Source of the DNA: CAZVKN01 sp964627035
Lineage (GTDB): Bacteria > Electryoneota > AABM5-125-24 > Hatepunaeales > Hatepunaeaceae
Assembly: GCA_964627035.1 (NCBI GenBank)
Contig: CAZVKN010000005.1
Location: forward strand, 74,532-138,531
Direction of reading: 5' to 3'
Length of the DNA: 64,000 nt
Shown here: positions 25,607-35,940 of the stretch, one piece after another
How positions within the stretch are numbered: position 1 is the stretch's first letter
Layout of the letters: every line of letters begins with the position of its first letter
The notes under the pieces: model-generated
Databases searched by the model: none
What the model was told of the DNA's origin: nothing
What the model saw: only the letters and a program-made list of their open reading frames with translations
Program-made: the position numbers and the translations under genes

Positions 25607-28600
25607 TTACCTCACCAGCATTAGCTTAATGGATTGTTCTGCTTCGGCTGTTTCAAGCCGCATAAAATAGACTCCGCTCGGCATGACTGCTCCTGTGGAA
25701 CTTCGGCCGTCCCAAATTGAGATATGACTGCCCGCTGTTTTATAGCCGACATTCAGGTCTGTCACCAATCGTCCGGAAAGATCGAAGATGCTCAGGTTCA
25801 CCTGACCGTCGCCCGTAAGATTATATTCTACGGAAACTGTTTGATTGAACGGATTCGGAAATGCCCGGGTCAAATCAGCTGATTCCGGTAAAGGTCTCTC
25901 TTGCACGGGAACACCTGATCCATCCCAGGCAACGGCAAATTCACCGAATTTCAGCGTCTTGCCGGATACTTTCCCGTCATGGAACCCACCTTCCAATCGC
26001 TGCCATCCTGACTCACTCTTTCGATAGACTCCAAGTCTGTTCAGATCCTCTGATCCCAATGCAGCAGTCCCGATCTTAAAAGTGATCTCTGCTTCCTCGT
26101 TTAAGCGTGCGTTATTAGAGCTAAACGAGTGAAGCTGTGTTAAAAACAGCAGATCGTCGGTCGGTTTGATCGGATCAGGAATAATCTGCCCAAGCAGGGG
26201 TGTCTGTCTATTGAGAGCGTCCTCCGGAACAGTCAGTATGCCGTCAGATAGCCTGATTGAATTGACACGATTTGGGTTTATCAAGATCAGTTCAAACGTT
26301 CTGCCAACCTGAACAGTTTGACCGTTTACTTCTGATTCGGTTACAATGAAAATGGAGCCTTCCGCGTCGAATTCGTATGATCCGTGATAGTTCATCGGAT
26401 CCAATTCGGTCAGATTGACGCTCGCTTCTCTCCCGTTCAACTCAGCACTGCACACCGGATTGTTCAGCGTATCAAAGGCAGTGACATAAACGTCGAGCCA
26501 CTGCGGAAATGCCGGATTCTGAATTACCGTCAGGTTAACAACCGGCTTCTGCCAGCTCCCGCTCAGCGAACCACCATAAGCTCCAATGTCGTTTCTGTCC
26601 GTGCCCTTTGCCGGCGGCAGCGACCAGTCGCGATGGTTGTCCTCCGGGTTGCCACGATCAATCAACGGCGAACCGTCAGAAAGGTAATATTCAAGAGCAC
26701 CCGTACCTACAAACTGCGGGTTTTCATCGAGGTTCTCGGTTCCGATAAAACCATCCTGTATGTCACAATATGAAACGAGTGCATTTCCGTTATCGCCCAA
26801 CACTATTGAAGTGTCGTTGTCCCAAATGATGTTATTCACTAAAGCAGGTATTGAGCGGATAGCACTATAAATGCCCTGACGACCGTTATCGGTAATCGTA
26901 TTATTCACGATGTATGGCGATGAGTGCTGCAATACAGCGATTCCGTCACCTCCCTGCTGTGCAAGGTTGTCGTGAATCAGGTTGCTTTGGATATGCGCAC
27001 CTGCCTGGAAACGGAGGTAGATGCCGCCGCCAACTGTCGCCCGATTATGGCGAATCTCACAGTTGGTGATAACAGGAACGGAATTCAACACAAAAACACC
27101 ACCGCCATAACGAGCTGAATTAGCAGAAATCAGGCAGCTTGCCAGATGCGCTCCGGAATTCTCAAGATACACACCGCCGCCATCACCAACCTCCGGATCA
27201 TTCGTACTTAGACCGTTGTCTGAAATTGTGCAGAACTCAACCAGCGGTGAAGCTTCGCGAATGCTTATCCCTTTAATCGAATTGTTGATGACGCAGTAAG
27301 ACAACCGACTCACATCATCTCGGTTCAGCTCAATTCCCAGCCAGCGGGCATCGTCCGTTCCGGATTGATCGCGCGGTATGAAATAGATGGAGTCGGTCTC
27401 GGTTCCGGCACAGCGAACCTCGCCATCAGCCTGAAACGATGCTCCCGGTTCAAACAGCACTCTAGCTCCCGCTTCGATCTTCAATCTATTATGCGCAGGC
27501 ACATAGACCGAGTCGAGGATGATGTAGGCTGTGCTGTTGGCGCTCCAGCTCCATACACCGGAAACATGACCGAACATATAGTTCCCCGGTTCCGCCATTC
27601 CTCGTCCGCTGAGTTCAATGTTATGATCTATCGGGTAGTTACTGCCGATGGTCATCACCGATTCAAAGTCCTGATTGGGATCAGGAGGATCGAAATATAC
27701 CTTAATAAATCCGCTGTCAAGCTGAGCGATTGACTCCTGCGGCAGGTCTGCACTGAAAGCACCGACGGTGTCATTGAATGTGATCTGATCCACCGTCAGT
27801 GCGCTGTCACCGTAGTTGTACACCCAAACCGTGTCAACAGCTTGGTCACCGTTGAAATAGACGTATCCCAGAAACAGAGTGTCTGTTTCGATAGCCATCT
27901 TTGCGCCGACACCTCGCCCTTTCAGCGTAACCTGCATGGACAGATCATTCGTACGGATTGCTGCCGGTTCATCATACGGCTCAGGTCTCGATGGCGCAAA
28001 GCTGAACCTGACATGCCCTGAATCACCGGGGGTAACCGTTAAACTGCCAACTTCAGTAGTGTCATCGAAGAATCCGTAATCAAATTCTGAGTTAGCTTGA
28101 AATGCGACAGATGTAACCCGCAAATTCGTCTCGCCAAGATTATGAACATAAAGCGAACGGTGATGCACTTCGCCAATCTGGTTAGACCCAAACTCAAGAT
28201 CGCGGGCGGTTATGGTGGTGTCCTCATAAAAAGATGCTCGCGGATCAATTCCGGTTCCGGTAAGCCCGATCTCAGGTGAATGTGCATCGTCATTGCTGCG
28301 TATCTCTACCGTTTCATCATAGTCGCGCAGATCTGTCGGCTCGAAAAGAATTGAAAACTTCAGGTTTTCGCCCGGTTCAATCGGCGCTACCGCCCAGCGA
28401 GGCACCAGATCACCGTTGTCATTTTCCGTTGAGTCCGATGAGAATTTCGACGGGAGTGAGAAAACCAAATCCTCTATGATCAATCTGTAATGCCCGTGAT
28501 TTTCAATAGTAACATCCTGAGCCGACTGCTCGTTCACTCTCACATTACCAAAATCGAGAGGACGGTTCAGCTCATCTGACAGGCGATTAAAGATCACCGG

Positions 28601-29653
28601 TTTTGACAGTGCCGCTTCTTCCGTTCCTCCATAAGCACCCATATTGATCCGGTTGACCAATACATCAGGCTCCTGTCTGGGGTTCATCAACGGATCACCG
28701 GCATCAATGCACGGTGAATCGAGCCTCAGATGGTAATCAAAAGGTTCAGTATCAACATTGAGAAAACCGGGAACATCAATAATGTTGCCTGCACCGGCAA
28801 AAGGATCGTCTCCCCCTGCATTTATCAAACAGAACGAGACTGTTGCCCGTGAAGAGCGTGCTCGACCAAGATTTAGCGAATAGTCATCTGCCGGGTCAAG
28901 CCTTGTTTCAGGAAGCTCTTCATCTTCTTCGTTATAGACAAGGATGCAGTTTTTAATAACAGGTGCAGCCTGCGAACCGACGTAAATGCCTCCACCCCAA
29001 CCACCTGCAAAGTTATGTGCGATAGTCTGATTGAGCAGATTCGGACTCGAATATGCCAGGAATATCCCGCCGCCAAACCTGTCGGTGTGATTTTGTGCAA
29101 TTACGTTATTCTGAAAAGTGGATGTGGTAAACCAGCCGTAAACTCCGCCCCCTTCCCCATCAGCACGATTATTTATAATTGTACAGCGACTTACAAGTGG
29201 AGAGCTGCCTTCGAGATACAAGCCTCCGCCACAGTTCAGGGGCCACTCGCCCCGTGCCCAGCCATGCTCGATAATGCAAAATGTAAACTGACAATCACGT
29301 GCAGCGTTGATCAGACGAATGCCCTTCCAACGAAGGTCATCATCGTCAGGTTGTTGTGCGGTAAAGATGATAGGATCATCAAACGTGCCGACCGCCCGCA
29401 ACTCGCCGTTCACCGTGAAGCTGTATGCACCGGTAAACTCGACTCTGACACCCGGCTCGATGGACAGCACTGAATCAGATGACAGGACAATGTCACCGAT
29501 CACTCTTACCGTGTCACTGTCCCATTGACCGCCTTCGACTGTCCCGCTGACTTCCATGCTTGTAGCGAATGCAGTGAACGACGCAAAAAGCAAAGCCGAA
29601 ACAGTGATTATTATACTGCGATACACTCTGTTTCCACAGTTGTTGAATTTCAT
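25607..29653 (-). CDS. T9SS-secreted parallel beta-helix protein with HYDIN/choice-of-anchor-D domains
   Basis: A 1348-residue secreted protein. A signal peptide (about 8-32) is followed by a right-handed parallel beta-helix (about 75-325) with rungs such as GGGLYLEGSSPLVSRCTI and GGGIFLAYSSPNLL, then three Ig-like ASH/choice-of-anchor-D domains (about 340-650; DFGNVRVNEQSAQDVTIEN), a second beta-helix (about 670-1000), and a T9SS sorting domain (about 1265-1348; AFPNPFNQTVSVEYNL, ending LMLVR). Beta-helices of this sort bind or cut polysaccharides, but no catalytic residues are evident. The ATG at 29653, with AGGT upstream, starts the signal peptide; longer frames add no signal features. Confidence 0.85.
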   Translation of the reverse strand: MKFNNCGNRVYRSIIITVSALLFASFTAFATSMEVSGTVEGGQWDSDTVRVIGDIVLSSDSVLSIEPGVRVEFTGAYSFTVNGELRAVGTFDDPIIFTAQQPDDDDLRWKGIRLINAARDCQFTFCIIEHGWARGEWPLNCGGGLYLEGSSPLVSRCTIINNRADGEGGGVYGWFTTSTFQNNVIAQNHTDRFGGGIFLAYSSPNLLNQTIAHNFAGGWGGGIYVGSQAAPVIKNCILVYNEEDEELPETRLDPADDYSLNLGRARSSRATVSFCLINAGGDDPFAGAGNIIDVPGFLNVDTEPFDYHLRLDSPCIDAGDPLMNPRQEPDVLVNRINMGAYGGTEEAALSKPVIFNRLSDELNRPLDFGNVRVNEQSAQDVTIENHGHYRLIIEDLVFSLPSKFSSDSTENDNGDLVPRWAVAPIEPGENLKFSILFEPTDLRDYDETVEIRSNDDAHSPEIGLTGTGIDPRASFYEDTTITARDLEFGSNQIGEVHHRSLYVHNLGETNLRVTSVAFQANSEFDYGFFDDTTEVGSLTVTPGDSGHVRFSFAPSRPEPYDEPAAIRTNDLSMQVTLKGRGVGAKMAIETDTLFLGYVYFNGDQAVDTVWVYNYGDSALTVDQITFNDTVGAFSADLPQESIAQLDSGFIKVYFDPPDPNQDFESVMTIGSNYPIDHNIELSGRGMAEPGNYMFGHVSGVWSWSANSTAYIILDSVYVPAHNRLKIEAGARVLFEPGASFQADGEVRCAGTETDSIYFIPRDQSGTDDARWLGIELNRDDVSRLSYCVINNSIKGISIREASPLVEFCTISDNGLSTNDPEVGDGGGVYLENSGAHLASCLISANSARYGGGVFVLNSVPVITNCEIRHNRATVGGGIYLRFQAGAHIQSNLIHDNLAQQGGDGIAVLQHSSPYIVNNTITDNGRQGIYSAIRSIPALVNNIIWDNDTSIVLGDNGNALVSYCDIQDGFIGTENLDENPQFVGTGALEYYLSDGSPLIDRGNPEDNHRDWSLPPAKGTDRNDIGAYGGSLSGSWQKPVVNLTVIQNPAFPQWLDVYVTAFDTLNNPVCSAELNGREASVNLTELDPMNYHGSYEFDAEGSIFIVTESEVNGQTVQVGRTFELILINPNRVNSIRLSDGILTVPEDALNRQTPLLGQIIPDPIKPTDDLLFLTQLHSFSSNNARLNEEAEITFKIGTAALGSEDLNRLGVYRKSESGWQRLEGGFHDGKVSGKTLKFGEFAVAWDGSGVPVQERPLPESADLTRAFPNPFNQTVSVEYNLTGDGQVNLSIFDLSGRLVTDLNVGYKTAGSHISIWDGRSSTGAVMPSGVYFMRLETAEAEQSIKLMLVR

Positions 29654-29756
29654 ATAGTAACCTGTCATTACTTTGTCCGGTGTCAAATTATGAACTCTGC
29701 CCAAAACCTGACCCTGACAGCAATTTATTATCTTCCGAAAGAACCTGTGCGATTAA

Positions 29757-30776
29757 TTAAAACCAGCCACTCAATTTATAACCCACGGTGAACCTGTGGA
29801 CGTTTCCAAGCGTTCCCAGTCCAGCCCAGGCATAGTCAATCGTTGCACCTGCCTGAGGTATATACAGACCTATCCCCAGCGAGGCTCCGTCAATGCTGAG
29901 TGCTCCATCTTCGTCTATCACGGGGAATTCTACAAACGGGTCGTTATCCTGCCGGTTGCCGATATATTCATCCCAACCGTCACGAGTCCAGCCGTTGAAT
30001 CGCTTACCTATACGGACGCTGAGCATCCTCAAATAGGTGAACTCGAAGCCAAATTGGTAAACTTCGAGATTGTCGTTCGGGTGAACAAATTCACCGGCAG
30101 CGGTCAGATTATACAGCTCATTCTCTATGACCACCATTGAAGCGCCGAACTTGAAGTTTATCGGCAGCGGGAATTCCGCATCCTCAAATTTCATGTCCGC
30201 ACCGAAATTCTGAATTACCATTCCGATGTTGATCCGCTTCCATCCGGTAGCATAAAATGTTCCGACATCAGCCGACCAACCGACAGCACTCGCATCCGCC
30301 AACTGCTCATTGAGGTATTTGAAGTTCATGCCAACCGAAAACTTCTGGGTCAACTGCTGACAGTAACTGACACCCGCTGAGATGTCACTTGCCGAGAAAC
30401 TCCTTCCGGTGCCGTAAGGCATACCGGGTGTCGTTTCATTCATGTCGTCGGTGAAAAGCGAAGTCACCTGCAGACCCAACACTCCGCTTGTTGACGGGGT
30501 TGGAACTGCGCCACCGATAAAGATGAATTTTATATCAGCGGGATACTCTATCAATGTAAAGAGTGCTTCGGGCTGCTTTAACTGGATCAAACCGGCAGGA
30601 TTGTAGTACAGAGCTGAAGCGTCATCAGCGAGTGCTGTGAACGCTTCCCCCATGCCGACAGCACGGGCTCCGACTCCCACCTTCAGGAAATTCAGCCCTG
30701 TCGTGCCGACCTTTGCCTGGCTGAATGCGACCAGCGGTAACAGTGCCAATAGTATTATGACCATTCTTTTATTCAT
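29757..30776 (-). CDS. PorV/PorQ-family outer-membrane protein
   Basis: A 339-residue outer-membrane beta-barrel of the PorV/PorQ (UPF0164) family. After a signal peptide (MVIILLALLPLVAFSQA) comes the family hallmark GLNFLKVGVGARAVGMGEAFTALADDASALYYNPAGL. In Bacteroidota PorV shuttles T9SS cargo from the translocon to the surface-attachment complex; PorQ and other paralogs are accessory. Here it sits between two secreted proteins, one with a T9SS domain. The ATG at 30776 is preferred because GGGAG lies 7 nt upstream; an ATG two codons earlier is too close. It is 52 nt or more before the next start and 17 nt after the preceding stop. Confidence 0.88.
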   Translation of the reverse strand: MNKRMVIILLALLPLVAFSQAKVGTTGLNFLKVGVGARAVGMGEAFTALADDASALYYNPAGLIQLKQPEALFTLIEYPADIKFIFIGGAVPTPSTSGVLGLQVTSLFTDDMNETTPGMPYGTGRSFSASDISAGVSYCQQLTQKFSVGMNFKYLNEQLADASAVGWSADVGTFYATGWKRINIGMVIQNFGADMKFEDAEFPLPINFKFGASMVVIENELYNLTAAGEFVHPNDNLEVYQFGFEFTYLRMLSVRIGKRFNGWTRDGWDEYIGNRQDNDPFVEFPVIDEDGALSIDGASLGIGLYIPQAGATIDYAWAGLGTLGNVHRFTVGYKLSGWF

Positions 30777-30793
30777 TATCATGCTCCCTGCAG

Positions 30794-33652
30794 TTATCGA
30801 ATAACCACAAATTTTCCTGTTTGGGTGTCGCCGTTGTTCTCTACGGTCAGGTCTTCAACGGTAAATAGATAGATTCCTGCAACCACCTGCTGTTTGTTGC
30901 GCGAGTTCAGATCCCACGATTCTGCAAAGTCCGCATTCCAACCGAGATTTGAGTCACCGCTGACGTTGTGAGGTACTATTGCCACCAGATCACCCGAGAG
31001 AGTATATATACGGATCAGGCACTCCATCGGAAGGTTGTAGAAGTATAGTCTTCTGTCTGTTTGCGGGAAGAAATCTGCCGAACCGTCAGCCCTGTTTTCC
31101 CAAGCCAATCCACCGTGCTCCACTGTGTAATCTGCATTGGCACGATAGGGATTGGGAACAACCCCGACTCCGTTGGCATCCGTCCCCGATGGAGCGGCAT
31201 AAACTGCGTTGGCTATCCGTGCCGATTCAAGCGGTTCGGTACCGGTCTTGTAATCGCCGTAATCGTAAGCAGTGACCGAATAGTAGCGAGGAACCATCGG
31301 ATGTGCGTTCTCTATGACGTAATAGTAATCTCCATTTACCGTATCAGCAATGAAGTTTCCTTGTGTGATCAAACCGAGATTCTGTCCAACTGCTTTGCGG
31401 CTGAGTCTGACACCCAGCTTGACCGCTTCAACCGGAAGACTGTCCGGCTCGACTACCGGTCGGGCTGCCATTGAATCGCGGTCACTGTATAAAGAATAGT
31501 CTATCCGGTCAAAGTTGTCGAGGAATGAGAACTCGCTCTCTACGAAAACATTTGAAACATAAATCCGGTATCCCTCAAAATCAATCTCCCGCGAGAACGG
31601 ATCCTGACTGACTTCTGAAGGAATTCGGTTCCACTTCAGTACGACATTTTTTGTCAGGAATTCATCGTCAACCGTGAATCGGTCATTGACCACAAACTGC
31701 GACTGATCAGAGTCTATGGGAATGGAAATCGGATCGTTTACAATTGACATGTTTGGCGCATCCGGGGGAGGAGGTCCTTTGAAATCGGGGTGACCGTCAC
31801 CAAAGTCAAGCATGTCGTTGCCGATGGTATAGTCAAGATAGTCCGGTCGCTCCATCAGATCCTCAGCCCGCGACAGATGACCGTCGTTTTCACCTTCATC
31901 TTTACCGGGGTAAACATACTCCACACGAATACCACCTTCCCATTTATAGGCTACCATACCGGCTTCTTCGGCAAACAGACCGTCTTCACCAACATCCTCG
32001 CCGTACCAGCCGTCTCCAGTATCAAGGTATCCATCGCCCTCCGATCCGTCAGAATCACCTGTGTTCGGTTTATGGTCATTTCCCCAGTCATATAGCGGGG
32101 TGTCAATCATCGGATTGTCGTAAACTCGCGCTGCCCAATCCGAATTGTATCTTAAACTCGAAAAGTCAAATAAGGTTGGATCAATGTTTTCATCTGTCGG
32201 CTGCGGGTTGTTGCGGTCGTGGAAGTTATTTCCGGCTACCGTAGCCACAGTCATCGAGAACTTTTCACCAGGATTCAATCGGTAAATCCGGTTTCCCGCT
32301 TCGTCAACATGATCAAAGATTCCTAGCGGTCCCCACGACAAGAGATAACGTGTGTCGTACCCGTTCGCCTGATCATCTGCATTTGCTGCATCAGGAACTT
32401 TCCAATGATGAGTTTCAAGCACCTCACCGGTGAATCTGTCCCTGATTACCTGAGGATGTGCCTGAATCCACTCATCCTCGTTTGCATAAACCTGATCATA
32501 GTCAAATTCTCTATTCGACATCACAAAATACTTGCGATCATCTCCCATCGGAGTTCCAAAAGTCTCCGTCCATGCGCCCGGTGAACCGTCATCCTCCCAC
32601 GAGGGACCGATATCAAGATCGGCATTCCCGTTAGAGATCCACCAGTTAAACGATGTACGAAGTTTCGGATTTGGAGCTCTGACGACACGCGTGCCCATGA
32701 CACCCGGAGCCTCAAAGTCCGCTCCGGATGCGTTGGTCTGATGACGTCCGTCATTGTCGGTGATGTACGCAGTGTTAATTACAGACGAATCAAGACCTCC
32801 ATCCGGGCGTTCGTAGTAGAACCATTTCTGGAATCCGCAGATGTCATCCGTATGCCGATTTCGATTCCCCTTTCTGCCGACATCTGCATCAACATACAGA
32901 CCTACATACAGATTCTTGAGGTAATTGCCCGCAATGTTCTCAATCTCCCAGTCCATGATAATGAAATTCTGGGCGTAATTGTAGGTCCATGTGTAGGACT
33001 TCTGTGTGATTTTTATACCGAGTGGTGTGTGCGGACCGTCAATAGGATCATCATTAACGTAAAAATCTTCAGTTAATGTATCCGAGTATGTACACACGAA
33101 ATCTTGCTCGGATATCGCTGAATCTTGAAAGGACCAGATTTCGTTGCCGATACAGTCAAATACCAGCGGCAGAGTGCTTCTCTCAACAATACCGTTGATC
33201 TGACTATCTGTAGGTCCTTCTCCCGGATTAAACTCATTAATTGAAGGAGAAAGCCAGCCGTCCGTTCCAACGGATACTCTGGGATATTCAAAGCCTTCAG
33301 CGCGAATCAAGGCACCGAGCCACAACGCACCCTGAAACAGATATTGGATGTCAGAACCACCCGGATACTCGCACTGCGGCGCCCATTCACCGGGGCGACA
33401 AGGATCATCCATACCACCGGTTGTCTCACCACCGTTACCAAAAAAACCGTAATTGGTGATATTCATCCAGATATTGGATCGCCGGTGCACCCGATTCATC
33501 CTGTTCAATTGAGCGAGGTCAACCCGCTGGGGACCGACACGCTTGTTATTGATCTCCTGCTGTGGCTCCGATACTGCTGCCTGAGAACGAAGCGGCATCA
33601 GAAGAGCTAACAACATAAAGATCCATGCTATATTTATAAATCGTCGTTGCAT
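30794..33652 (-). CDS. Large secreted protein with FlgD/T9SS-like C-terminus
   Basis: A 952-residue exported protein. A signal peptide (FINIAWIFMLLALLMPLRSQAA region) is followed by a long beta-rich body without a recognised enzyme domain. The last about 125 residues (VVPNPYRANADY, then YFYNLPMECLIRIYTLSGDLVA and VAGIYLFTVED, ending GKFVVIR) have the FlgD-Ig/T9SS-like sorting fold but with N-P-Y instead of N-P-F-N and an inserted loop. Acidic Asp/Gly-rich segments (TGDSDGSEGDGYLDTGDGW, about 575-640) may bind calcium. The start at 33652 gives the most typical signal peptide; an alternative at 33685 adds 11 residues. It follows the beta-helix lipoprotein by a few codons at most. Confidence 0.75.
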   Translation of the reverse strand: MQRRFINIAWIFMLLALLMPLRSQAAVSEPQQEINNKRVGPQRVDLAQLNRMNRVHRRSNIWMNITNYGFFGNGGETTGGMDDPCRPGEWAPQCEYPGGSDIQYLFQGALWLGALIRAEGFEYPRVSVGTDGWLSPSINEFNPGEGPTDSQINGIVERSTLPLVFDCIGNEIWSFQDSAISEQDFVCTYSDTLTEDFYVNDDPIDGPHTPLGIKITQKSYTWTYNYAQNFIIMDWEIENIAGNYLKNLYVGLYVDADVGRKGNRNRHTDDICGFQKWFYYERPDGGLDSSVINTAYITDNDGRHQTNASGADFEAPGVMGTRVVRAPNPKLRTSFNWWISNGNADLDIGPSWEDDGSPGAWTETFGTPMGDDRKYFVMSNREFDYDQVYANEDEWIQAHPQVIRDRFTGEVLETHHWKVPDAANADDQANGYDTRYLLSWGPLGIFDHVDEAGNRIYRLNPGEKFSMTVATVAGNNFHDRNNPQPTDENIDPTLFDFSSLRYNSDWAARVYDNPMIDTPLYDWGNDHKPNTGDSDGSEGDGYLDTGDGWYGEDVGEDGLFAEEAGMVAYKWEGGIRVEYVYPGKDEGENDGHLSRAEDLMERPDYLDYTIGNDMLDFGDGHPDFKGPPPPDAPNMSIVNDPISIPIDSDQSQFVVNDRFTVDDEFLTKNVVLKWNRIPSEVSQDPFSREIDFEGYRIYVSNVFVESEFSFLDNFDRIDYSLYSDRDSMAARPVVEPDSLPVEAVKLGVRLSRKAVGQNLGLITQGNFIADTVNGDYYYVIENAHPMVPRYYSVTAYDYGDYKTGTEPLESARIANAVYAAPSGTDANGVGVVPNPYRANADYTVEHGGLAWENRADGSADFFPQTDRRLYFYNLPMECLIRIYTLSGDLVAIVPHNVSGDSNLGWNADFAESWDLNSRNKQQVVAGIYLFTVEDLTVENNGDTQTGKFVVIR

Positions 33653-33690
33653 ATCAAAGTTGCCGAGTTTAGTTGTAAGTAGCATTCCTC

Positions 33691-35715
33691 TTAATTACCG
33701 CCATAAGCACCCATGTGCACACTTATATTCGGATCGCCTTCAGTGCGGCAGTCAGAACCTGCACTCAGATGATAATCACTTTCCGGATCAACAAACAGAG
33801 GATCCTGCTCAAGATTGGTCGCTGAAAGATCGGTGTCTGAAGAGATGTCAACCGAAGTGACGGCATGATTCCAGAAACAGTTGTATTCAATTTCCGGTTC
33901 AGACGTCCGACGCGCAAGAACACCCATTCCACCTCTGTCCGGTGAGCCGTTGCTGTAAAAGATATTGTTCCGGATTATCGGAGAAGAATTGTTGTCGCAG
34001 TTCACTCCGTAGTAAGCATTATGGACAATTGTATTGTTGATAATTCGCGGTGACGAGAGATTCTCAAGCCTGATTCCTGATGTCCCGACATCCCTAATCA
34101 GGTTATTGCGGATGTATGGATTCGAATGATCTGATACGTAAATGCCGTAGCCATCCCCTCCGGATATGGTATTGTCAAAGATGTCAGGAGAACTGTTAAA
34201 CTTGCAGAAAACAGCAGCCTGTGAATTGTTGATCAGTTGACTGTTGGTAATTGAAGGAGCAGCGTAATCATCGCAGAATATCCCGAAGGAGTTGCACTCT
34301 GAAATGACACAGTTGTCAATCATAGCATCGCGACGGTTAAGCCTGATCCCCCACTGAGCGTGAGATACATTGGTATAGATTAGTTCAGTGCCTTCGTCAC
34401 CACCTGATTCAAACAGAAGACCGAACCAGTCACCTCTGCTCGGGTTATCCACACCGGATACAAACTGAATAGGCTCCCCCGCAGTGCCGTGGGCGATAAT
34501 CTTTCCCTGCACACGCATTCTGTAAAGCCCCTCAACCCGTATCTCGACACCCTCTTCGATAGTCAAGGTCTCTCCTGCAGGCAGGACAATATCACTGGTC
34601 ATGTAATACGGGGAACCGACTGCATCAAGTCTGTTTGTAACTCTCGGCAGGTTGGGAATACGGCGGCGAATCTCACCGGAGCGGTAGATGTATGAATGAA
34701 TACCGAGTTCCATTCGTGTACCGTCACTATCGAGAAGCATAGGATCTTCCGGACCGGCGTCAATTGCCGATGATGTTGATTTCAAGTTGAAATCACCGGA
34801 CACTTCCGCATCCGGTCTGACATCCACAAAAAATGGGTTCAGTCTGAGATTAAACTGCGCATCGCAAGAGTCGAGGTTGCCGTTAACCGTCACCACACGA
34901 CCGATAGTATTCGGCGTCTGTTGATTGAACTCACCCGAGAAATTTGACCAGATGATGTTGTACTGCAATTCAAGCGCCATGCGAGGTGCATCCGAGTCTT
35001 CCTTGCAGTAGATCCCATAGTCGTCGTTTTCAACAATGATGTTGTTTCGGATGGTCGGATCGGCTGTCCAGTGGACAAAAATACCGTGACCGGCGTTGTT
35101 CATAAAGACATTATTCTCGATGATCGGCGCTGAGTTGGTGTCGCAATGAACACCGTGAAAACCGCCGTTGACAAACCAACTGCGCTTTATGGTCGGAGCT
35201 GAATTTTTCAGAGTTATCGAGCCGTAGTCAACCACGGAACTGTCAAGCTCATTGTTAACCATACGGTAGATCTGACGGTTGCCGTATTTTGCACCGTGCC
35301 AAAACCTGCAGTACTCAAAAACAGAGCCTGCATCAGCGTCAACCATCCAGATACCGTCCCAATCCCCACGATCAGGGATAAGCCGACCGGACATAAAGGT
35401 AATCGGATCGTCTTCTGTTCCGCGTGCAATTATCCTTCCACTGATCTCAAGCGGCATCCCCGGCTCAAATCTCAGTTCAACACCGGATTCGATAGTCAAT
35501 GTCTGTCCGCTCTGCACTCGCAATGTATCCACAGCAAGATACGGACTGCCACTGACTCGAAGAACACCATCTGCAGGCAGTTGGTCAATCGGGTTGCCTC
35601 GAAAAGGAGGAACGATGACATTGCTGGAATCGTCACATCCAACAACCGTCAATATTATTGCTACTGCCAACAGTGTGGAACAAAGGGTGGAGAACCATCC
35701 TATTTTTCGATTCAT
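33691..35715 (-). CDS. Parallel beta-helix lipoprotein
   Basis: A 674-residue lipoprotein: helix WFSTLCSTLLAVAIILTVV followed by GCDDSSN, lipid Cys at about residue 27. Two right-handed beta-helix regions (about 70-260 and 370-640) contain rungs like APIIENNVFMNNAGHGIF and NPYIRNNLIRDVGTSGI. Each is preceded by the same capping sequence, L-x-V-x-x-G-x-T-L-T-I-E-x-G-V-E, so the protein is an internal duplication. It probably sits on the outer membrane, facing outward in this bacterial group, and may bind glycans. The ATG at 35715 is preferred; a TTG at 35727 is nearer to AAGAGG. It is first in the six-gene run, 5-38 nt from the next gene. Confidence 0.82.
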   Translation of the reverse strand: MNRKIGWFSTLCSTLLAVAIILTVVGCDDSSNVIVPPFRGNPIDQLPADGVLRVSGSPYLAVDTLRVQSGQTLTIESGVELRFEPGMPLEISGRIIARGTEDDPITFMSGRLIPDRGDWDGIWMVDADAGSVFEYCRFWHGAKYGNRQIYRMVNNELDSSVVDYGSITLKNSAPTIKRSWFVNGGFHGVHCDTNSAPIIENNVFMNNAGHGIFVHWTADPTIRNNIIVENDDYGIYCKEDSDAPRMALELQYNIIWSNFSGEFNQQTPNTIGRVVTVNGNLDSCDAQFNLRLNPFFVDVRPDAEVSGDFNLKSTSSAIDAGPEDPMLLDSDGTRMELGIHSYIYRSGEIRRRIPNLPRVTNRLDAVGSPYYMTSDIVLPAGETLTIEEGVEIRVEGLYRMRVQGKIIAHGTAGEPIQFVSGVDNPSRGDWFGLLFESGGDEGTELIYTNVSHAQWGIRLNRRDAMIDNCVISECNSFGIFCDDYAAPSITNSQLINNSQAAVFCKFNSSPDIFDNTISGGDGYGIYVSDHSNPYIRNNLIRDVGTSGIRLENLSSPRIINNTIVHNAYYGVNCDNNSSPIIRNNIFYSNGSPDRGGMGVLARRTSEPEIEYNCFWNHAVTSVDISSDTDLSATNLEQDPLFVDPESDYHLSAGSDCRTEGDPNISVHMGAYGGN

Positions 35716-35777
35716 ATTTCTGAACAAGCCTCTTTAGTATGCGATATTTAATCTTCCAATAGCAGCTTGCACAAATG

Positions 35778-35905
35778 AGTCTGTCTGATAGTAGGCTATA
35801 CCGCTGTCAACCCGCCGCGGTTGACAGATCAACCTATGCAATATCAAGAATGTAGCTGTCAGGTACGGCGACCTGACAGCGACAATTCACATTATCGGAC
35901 AGACA
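35778..35905. mobile_element. Complete two-hairpin element (family 2), copy 5
   Basis: A 128-bp element with ends AGTCTGTCTGATA and TATCGGACAGACA (terminal inverted repeats, one mismatch in the inner 12 bp), hairpin B (GCTGTCAACC / GGTTGACAG) and hairpin A (GCTGTCAGGT / ACCTGACAGC). The flanks CAAATG (35772-35777) and CAGATG (35906-35911) agree at five of six positions, as expected for an aged 6-bp target duplication. It separates the TonB-receptor gene from the beta-helix lipoprotein gene. Confidence 0.75.
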
Positions 35906-35940
35906 CAGATGCAACTGTATCAAAAAGACGCTCTCTCAAT

